From: an uncultured Eubacterium sp. | GTDB taxonomy: Bacteria > Bacillota > Clostridia > Lachnospirales > Lachnospiraceae | DNA: 10,294 bases | Direction: 5' to 3' | Assembly: GCA_910580075.1 (NCBI GenBank) | Contig: CAJTVR010000128.1 | Location: 1 to 10,294 of the forward strand | In this document: in pieces, positions 6,859 to 10,294 of the stretch | How the letters are laid out: the number at the start of each line of letters is the position of its first letter | How positions within the stretch are numbered: the stretch's first letter is position 1 | Translations under genes and position numbers: made by a program | The notes under the pieces: model-generated | What the model saw: only the letters and a program-made list of their open reading frames with translations | Databases searched by the model: none | Told to the model about the DNA's origin: nothing

Positions 6859-6875
6859 CACAGTACCAAAATACG

Positions 6876-6890
6876 CCTGAATAATTCAGG
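6876..6890 (+). promoter_or_regulatory. 15-bp perfect palindrome touching the kinase ribosome binding site
   Basis: CCTGAAT (6876-6882), one central base, ATTCAGG (6884-6890). The right arm overlaps the first bases of GGGAGGAG (6889-6896), the Shine-Dalgarno of the kinase, which starts at 6905. It lies downstream of the predicted transcription start. It may be an operator that blocks elongation, or an RNA fold near the Shine-Dalgarno; a one-base centre favours a protein site on DNA over a hairpin. Confidence 0.5.
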
Positions 6891-6904
6891 GAGGAGAATG
6901 CTTC

Positions 6905-9133
6905 ATGAAGAGTCAAAAGCCAGACCACAATTTAGTTAAGTATATTTTATCCCTGCTTTACATTCCAGAAAACGGTTATACGGACACCGCCTGTCAGGAG
7001 CTGGCAGAATACCAGTGTACCCAGAATTCCCACAATATACAGACGGCATGCGGCCTGATCCGTTTTATGGATGAAATGCCCGGGGGATTTTTAATTTATC
7101 TTGCAGATGATTCTGAAGAAATCATCTATGCAAATAAGGCGCTGCTTCGCATCTGCCAGTGCAGCACATTAGCAGAATTCAGGGATTTTACCGGTAATTC
7201 TTTCAAAGGTTTTGTATACCCGCAGGATTTAGAAACTGTGGAAGAAAGCATCAGAAAACAGGTAGCTGAGAGCAAATATGACCTGGACTATGTAGAATAC
7301 CGACTGAAGCGCAAAGACGGCAAGATTCTCTGGCTGGAAGATTACGGGCATTTTGTCCACAATACTGCAATTGGTGATATTTTTTATGTGTTTATCGGGG
7401 ATGCCACTGAAAAAAAGCTGAATCAGCAGACGCAGCTGCAGGAACAGACACAAAAAGAACAGCATTTAAAAAACCTTCTGAACGATTACAATAAAGAACG
7501 CAAAGTCATCAATCAGGAGCATCTGCGCCGTCTTGAGGTTATTGAAGGACTCAGTGTCAATTATGAATCCATTCTCTATGCTGACCTGGATACAGACAGA
7601 GTACTTCCATACCGTTTAAGCAGCCGTACCACGATACAGTTTGAGCAGACGTTTCAGCCGCGCAGATTCAGCTGGTATATTTTAAATTATATCGAAACAT
7701 GGGTACATCCGGAGGACCGCGAATATGTCAGAAAACAGACTGATCCGGAAAATATCCGTTCGAGACTGTCCGTGCAGAAAACCTTTTATTTGAATTACAG
7801 AGTATTAAAAGATGCAAAACTGCAGTATCTGCAGCTTCGGATTGTAAACGTCGGAAGCAAAGACCGGATTTCCCAGATTGTCCTTGGTTACCGCAGAGTC
7901 GATGATGAAATGCGCCGGGAAATGGAACAAAAATCACTGTTAGAAAACGCTTTAAACAATGCAAACCTTGCAATTACCGCAAAGAATACGTTTCTTTCAA
8001 ATATGTCCCATGATATCCGGACACCATTAAACGCAATTTTCGGCTTTACAGCACTTGCGAAACACCATATTCAGGATACCGACGCCGTCAGCTGCTATCT
8101 GGATAAAATTAATTCCTCAAGCGAACAGCTGTTAGATCTGATTGACAAAGTTTTGGAACTTACATGGTCAGATACGGATAATATCGGCATTACGGAAACG
8201 GAATGCAGTCTGACACAGATTATTAAAAACGTCAGACACCTGCTGGCTGCACAGGCAGAAGAAAAAAATATTACTTTTTCCCTGGATTTTTCAAGCCTGA
8301 CTCACTGTGATATTTACTCCGACCCGGATAACCTGGAAAAACTGCTGATACATCTGGCTCACAATGCAGTAAAATATACCCAAAACGGCGGCTGGGTTTC
8401 TATAAATGCTGCCGAACTGCAGGCACTGCCAAACGATTATGCCATTTATCAGATTACGGTAGAAGATAACGGCATCGGCATCAGCAGTGAATTTATGAAA
8501 TCTCTTTATAAGCCATTTGAACGTGAGAAAAACACTACTTTCAGCGGTGTTCTTGGTACAGGTCTCGGTCTTACGATTGCCAAAAACATTGTCGAAGCCA
8601 TGGGCGGAACCATCGATGTACAAAGCTCTCCAGGCTGCGGCAGTAAATTTACCGTCACGCTGCGTTTTCGTACCCAGACACATCCGGTCATGCCTTCTAT
8701 GAGTGTGGAAGATACTATTACATATTTATCAAGACAGAAAATCCTTCTGGTAGAAGATAACGAAATTAATCTGGAAATTGAAACTGCTCTGTTAGAAGGT
8801 CTGGGATTTGACATTGATACCGCCACGGACGGTAAAATTGCTGTAGAAATGATGGAGAAAGCAAAACCCGGCGACTATGCCCTGATTCTTATGGACATCC
8901 AGATGCCTGTTATGAACGGACATCAGGCTGCAAGGGCTATCCGGAAACTGAATAACAAAGAATTGTCACGGATTCCGATCATTGCTCTTTCTGCAGATGC
9001 CTTTGAAAGTGACCGGCGTAAATCAATAGAAAGCGGAATGGACGCACATCTGCCTAAGCCTATCGATATTCCTGTGCTGTTAGATACAATTACGAAAACA
9101 CTGCAGGCACACAGGCAGCTGTATGGTATCTGA
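6905..9133 (+). CDS. Soluble hybrid sensor histidine kinase (PAS-PAS-HisKA-HATPase-REC)
   Basis: This is a 742-residue phosphorelay kinase without signal peptide or membrane segments, so it should sense a cytosolic cue. Domains in order: N-terminal region (1-50), PAS (about 52-168, with YRLKRKDGKILWLEDYG near 132-148), linker helix (170-212), second PAS-like domain (about 213-333, with HPEDREYV at 268-275), HisKA with phospho-acceptor H369 in SNMSHDIRTPLNAI, and an ATPase domain. The latter shows N-box HLAHNAVKYT (483-492), G1 box EDNGIGI (520-526), F-box region (KPFER, 536-540) and G2 box GTGLGLTIAK (551-560). A receiver domain follows (612-733) with acidic pair E617/D618, phospho-acceptor D664, S696 and K718. 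All catalytic residues are present. There is no Hpt or DNA-binding output domain, so phosphate must pass to partners outside the window. It is transcribed divergently from the ter operon and shares its regulatory region, which suggests, but does not prove, a link. The start is set by GGGAGGAG at 6889-6896. Confidence 0.94.
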   Translation: MKSQKPDHNLVKYILSLLYIPENGYTDTACQELAEYQCTQNSHNIQTACGLIRFMDEMPGGFLIYLADDSEEIIYANKALLRICQCSTLAEFRDFTGNSFKGFVYPQDLETVEESIRKQVAESKYDLDYVEYRLKRKDGKILWLEDYGHFVHNTAIGDIFYVFIGDATEKKLNQQTQLQEQTQKEQHLKNLLNDYNKERKVINQEHLRRLEVIEGLSVNYESILYADLDTDRVLPYRLSSRTTIQFEQTFQPRRFSWYILNYIETWVHPEDREYVRKQTDPENIRSRLSVQKTFYLNYRVLKDAKLQYLQLRIVNVGSKDRISQIVLGYRRVDDEMRREMEQKSLLENALNNANLAITAKNTFLSNMSHDIRTPLNAIFGFTALAKHHIQDTDAVSCYLDKINSSSEQLLDLIDKVLELTWSDTDNIGITETECSLTQIIKNVRHLLAAQAEEKNITFSLDFSSLTHCDIYSDPDNLEKLLIHLAHNAVKYTQNGGWVSINAAELQALPNDYAIYQITVEDNGIGISSEFMKSLYKPFEREKNTTFSGVLGTGLGLTIAKNIVEAMGGTIDVQSSPGCGSKFTVTLRFRTQTHPVMPSMSVEDTITYLSRQKILLVEDNEINLEIETALLEGLGFDIDTATDGKIAVEMMEKAKPGDYALILMDIQMPVMNGHQAARAIRKLNNKELSRIPIIALSADAFESDRRKSIESGMDAHLPKPIDIPVLLDTITKTLQAHRQLYGI

Positions 9134-9135
9134 CA

Positions 9136-9232
9136 CTGGAGGAATGCTGCCGCTCCAGCCTGTGACAGGAATGGCTAAAATAAATTTATATAAATGACTG
9201 CCGTAAAACGGCTGGTCCGGTTTTGGGCCAGC
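9136..9232 (+). other. Run of small hairpins after the kinase gene
   Basis: Successive stems are CTGGAG/CTCCAG (9136-9141 with 9153-9158), CCTG/CAGG (9159-9162 with 9166-9169), GCCGT/ACGGC (9200-9204 with 9208-9212) and GCTGGTCC/GGGCCAGC (9211-9218 with 9225-9232, one G-U pair). The last two overlap and are mutually exclusive at their edges. None has a long U-run on its own. They may be read-through structure of the kinase 3' UTR or part of a compound terminator with the stem that follows. A short frame starting at 9144 sits too close to GGAGG to be trusted. Confidence 0.45.
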
Positions 9233-9236
9233 AAAG

Positions 9237-9275
9237 ACAGCCGCTTTGGTCTGAAAACCGTGGCGGCTGTTTTTG
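9237..9275 (+). terminator. Intrinsic terminator of the kinase gene
   Basis: ACAGCCGC (9237-9244) pairs with GCGGCTGT (9263-9270), with inner GGT/ACC pairing possible, followed by TTTTTG on the plus strand. It lies about 100 nt past the kinase stop. On the minus strand it is followed by TCTTTGC, so weak termination of the convergent HAD gene is possible. Confidence 0.72.
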
Positions 9276-9295
9276 TGAAATGCCAGACGCTGCAA

Positions 9296-9319
9296 AGGAT
9301 TCCGGCAATCCTATTTTTC
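9296..9319. terminator. Weak hairpin between convergent genes
   Basis: AGGATT (9296-9301) pairs with AATCCT (9307-9312) around a 5-nt loop. On the plus strand it is followed by ATTTTTCC, on the minus strand by TTTGC. It could serve as a backup terminator in either direction. The stem is short and AT-containing, so the call is weak. Confidence 0.35.
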
Positions 9320-9371
9320 CGCCTGCTCTGTTTTTGGCTGGCTAATAATAAACACGCATCTTAAAACTGCT

Positions 9372-10199
9372 TCAGCTATAATTTCTGCCATTCTCCTGAA
9401 ACCCCAGTACAAATTCCAGCAGCTCTTCTGCATACACCGTTTTTCCAGGCATCCGGTAAATATGTCCCTGATTCAGGCAGGCACTGCCAATACCACAGCC
9501 GGGGACTGCAGCAGCATCTGCCTGACTGATCATCGGAATGTCAAATTCACTGTCTCCGGCTGCAAATATAACTGTTTTTGCACGCTGCCGTGAATCCTCC
9601 AGTTCTTCCTGTTTTATTACCCCGTCTGCTTCCAGTCGTTCTCTCATCCGTATCAGCGCTGTACCTTTATTCAGTTTTTTCGGCACGGCATAGACTTTCT
9701 CACCATTATGAAACACATCGGCGAATTGCTGATTCAGCCTTTCTTTTAAATACTGCACCGTACTTTGCGGCGAACGGCACTTTGTAAAGACAAACAGCTT
9801 TTCAATATCCCGCACTTCCAGAATCCTGCTGCTGTCACGCTCCAGATAAAAGGCTGCTTTTTCAAGCTCCTTCCTGCTTTCTTCCACAAGCTCTAAAGAT
9901 TCCTGATACCATGCTTCATCCGGCTTCCCATTCTTTAGCAGCACTCCGCCGTTACAGGCCAGCGCATAACGGATATTTCCAATGCCAGCCCGAATCCGGC
10001 TATACTGCTCTACTGTCCGGGTCGTCACCGGAATAAGAAGCATGCTTTTTACCAGTGTCTGCAAAAGACAGTATGTCTTTTCTGTAATAAAAGAAATCTC
10101 CCGTCCCTGATAAATTTCCACACAGCGTTTGTTTTCACCTATATTGTGTTTATAAGAATAAATGAGCGTATTGTCCAAATCTGAGAATAATATATTCAT
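9372..10199 (-). CDS. HAD-superfamily phosphatase, Cof-like (C2 cap)
   Basis: This is a soluble Mg2+-dependent phosphohydrolase of 275 residues, acting through a phospho-aspartate. Motif I is FSDLDNT with nucleophile D7 and acid/base D9. Motif II is the Thr of LIPVTTRT (59 or 60). Motif III is K178 in KKLNKGTAL. Motif IV is GDSEFD with D216 and D220. The large insert between motifs II and III (about 85-170) is the C2-type cap seen in Cof and sugar-phosphate phosphatases and sets the substrate, which I cannot name. The start at 10199 has a modest AAGGA about 10 nt upstream. The gene ahead of it on the same strand appears to stop only 24 nt before, so this is probably a downstream operon member. 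HAD phosphatases are known members of extended ter gene clusters, where they are thought to serve a metabolite-making module. Family assignment is sure; the role is inferred. Confidence 0.88.
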   Translation of the reverse strand: MNILFSDLDNTLIYSYKHNIGENKRCVEIYQGREISFITEKTYCLLQTLVKSMLLIPVTTRTVEQYSRIRAGIGNIRYALACNGGVLLKNGKPDEAWYQESLELVEESRKELEKAAFYLERDSSRILEVRDIEKLFVFTKCRSPQSTVQYLKERLNQQFADVFHNGEKVYAVPKKLNKGTALIRMRERLEADGVIKQEELEDSRQRAKTVIFAAGDSEFDIPMISQADAAAVPGCGIGSACLNQGHIYRMPGKTVYAEELLEFVLGFQENGRNYS

Positions 10200-10223
10200 T
10201 CTTTGCAGTCCTTACTTTTATTG

Positions 10224-10294
10224 TTAATTTGTGTAAATAATCCGAACGCTGGGAAGAGACACTTTTTCCTTTTTCTGTGACTCCGGAGAACTGT
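10224..10294 (-). CDS. Probable 3' tail of an upstream operon gene (partial)
   Basis: On the minus strand one frame is open from the window edge (first full codon at 10292) to TAA at 10226-10224, ending in VSLPSVRIIYTN, which looks like a normal protein C-terminus. The stop lies 24 nt before the HAD start, with AAGGA in the gap, a usual operon spacing. Only 22 residues are visible, too few to identify a family. A second frame runs open to a TGA overlapping the HAD start codon, but it is Arg/Lys-rich and less protein-like. Coding status is therefore tentative. Confidence 0.4.
   Translation of the reverse strand, partial: SSPESQKKEKVSLPSVRIIYTN

Noticed and set aside
9144..9197. 17-codon ORF just after the kinase stop
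   Set aside because: GGAGG is only about one base from the ATG, too close for a normal start, and the frame lies in hairpin sequence.
10196..10294. Alternative upstream frame ending in TGA overlapping the HAD start codon
   Set aside because: An ATGA overlap is attractive, but the residues are Arg/Lys-rich and less protein-like than the frame ending at 10224.

Overview
The window looks like chromosomal DNA of a low-to-mid GC Firmicute, most likely a gut Lachnospiraceae-type clostridium. This is inferred from strong AGGAGG ribosome binding sites, sigma-A-type promoters, a group IIC intron, and the pairing of TerD proteins with a PMCA-type Ca2+ ATPase. No rRNA or other marker gene fixes the species.

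Layout. Positions 1-1439 hold the 5' part of a bacterial group IIC intron on the minus strand: RNA domains I-III, then an intron reverse transcriptase that stops early at 46. The intron begins 4-5 nt past the T-tract of an intrinsic terminator (1444-1476) that belongs to the next gene, which is the classic target of class C introns. Positions 1520-4183 encode a complete PMCA-type (P2B) Ca2+-translocating P-type ATPase. A 362-nt spacer with several dyads, and no confident gene, separates it from three tandem terD-family genes (5136-4546, 5748-5167, 6445-5864), also on the minus strand, each with a strong Shine-Dalgarno sequence. A good promoter (6498-6526) precedes the first terD. Transcription could run from the terD genes into the ATPase, because I see no clear intrinsic terminator after the third terD.

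From a shared intergenic region of about 460 bp, a 742-aa soluble hybrid sensor kinase (PAS-PAS-HisKA-HATPase-REC) is transcribed the other way, from a strong extended -10 promoter. The region between the two promoters carries about six degenerate copies of a TATGCTGCT-like motif, spaced roughly 30 then 40 bp apart, and a perfect 15-bp palindrome touching the kinase ribosome binding site. The kinase gene ends before a cluster of hairpins, at least one a good intrinsic terminator. A convergent HAD-superfamily phosphatase (10199-9372) follows, preceded by the probable 3' tail of another gene that runs off the window.

How it may work together (inference). TerD proteins bind Ca2+ through conserved acidic loops, and P2B ATPases export Ca2+. 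HAD hydrolases are known companions of ter genes in the extended tellurite/stress-response systems defined by comparative genomics. The window therefore looks like part of a Ter-type metal or envelope stress module with a divergently encoded cytosolic phosphorelay kinase as candidate regulator. The strongest leads are the divergent regulatory region with its helically spaced repeats, the altered TGES loop of the ATPase, and the possible extended ter operon beyond position 10294.
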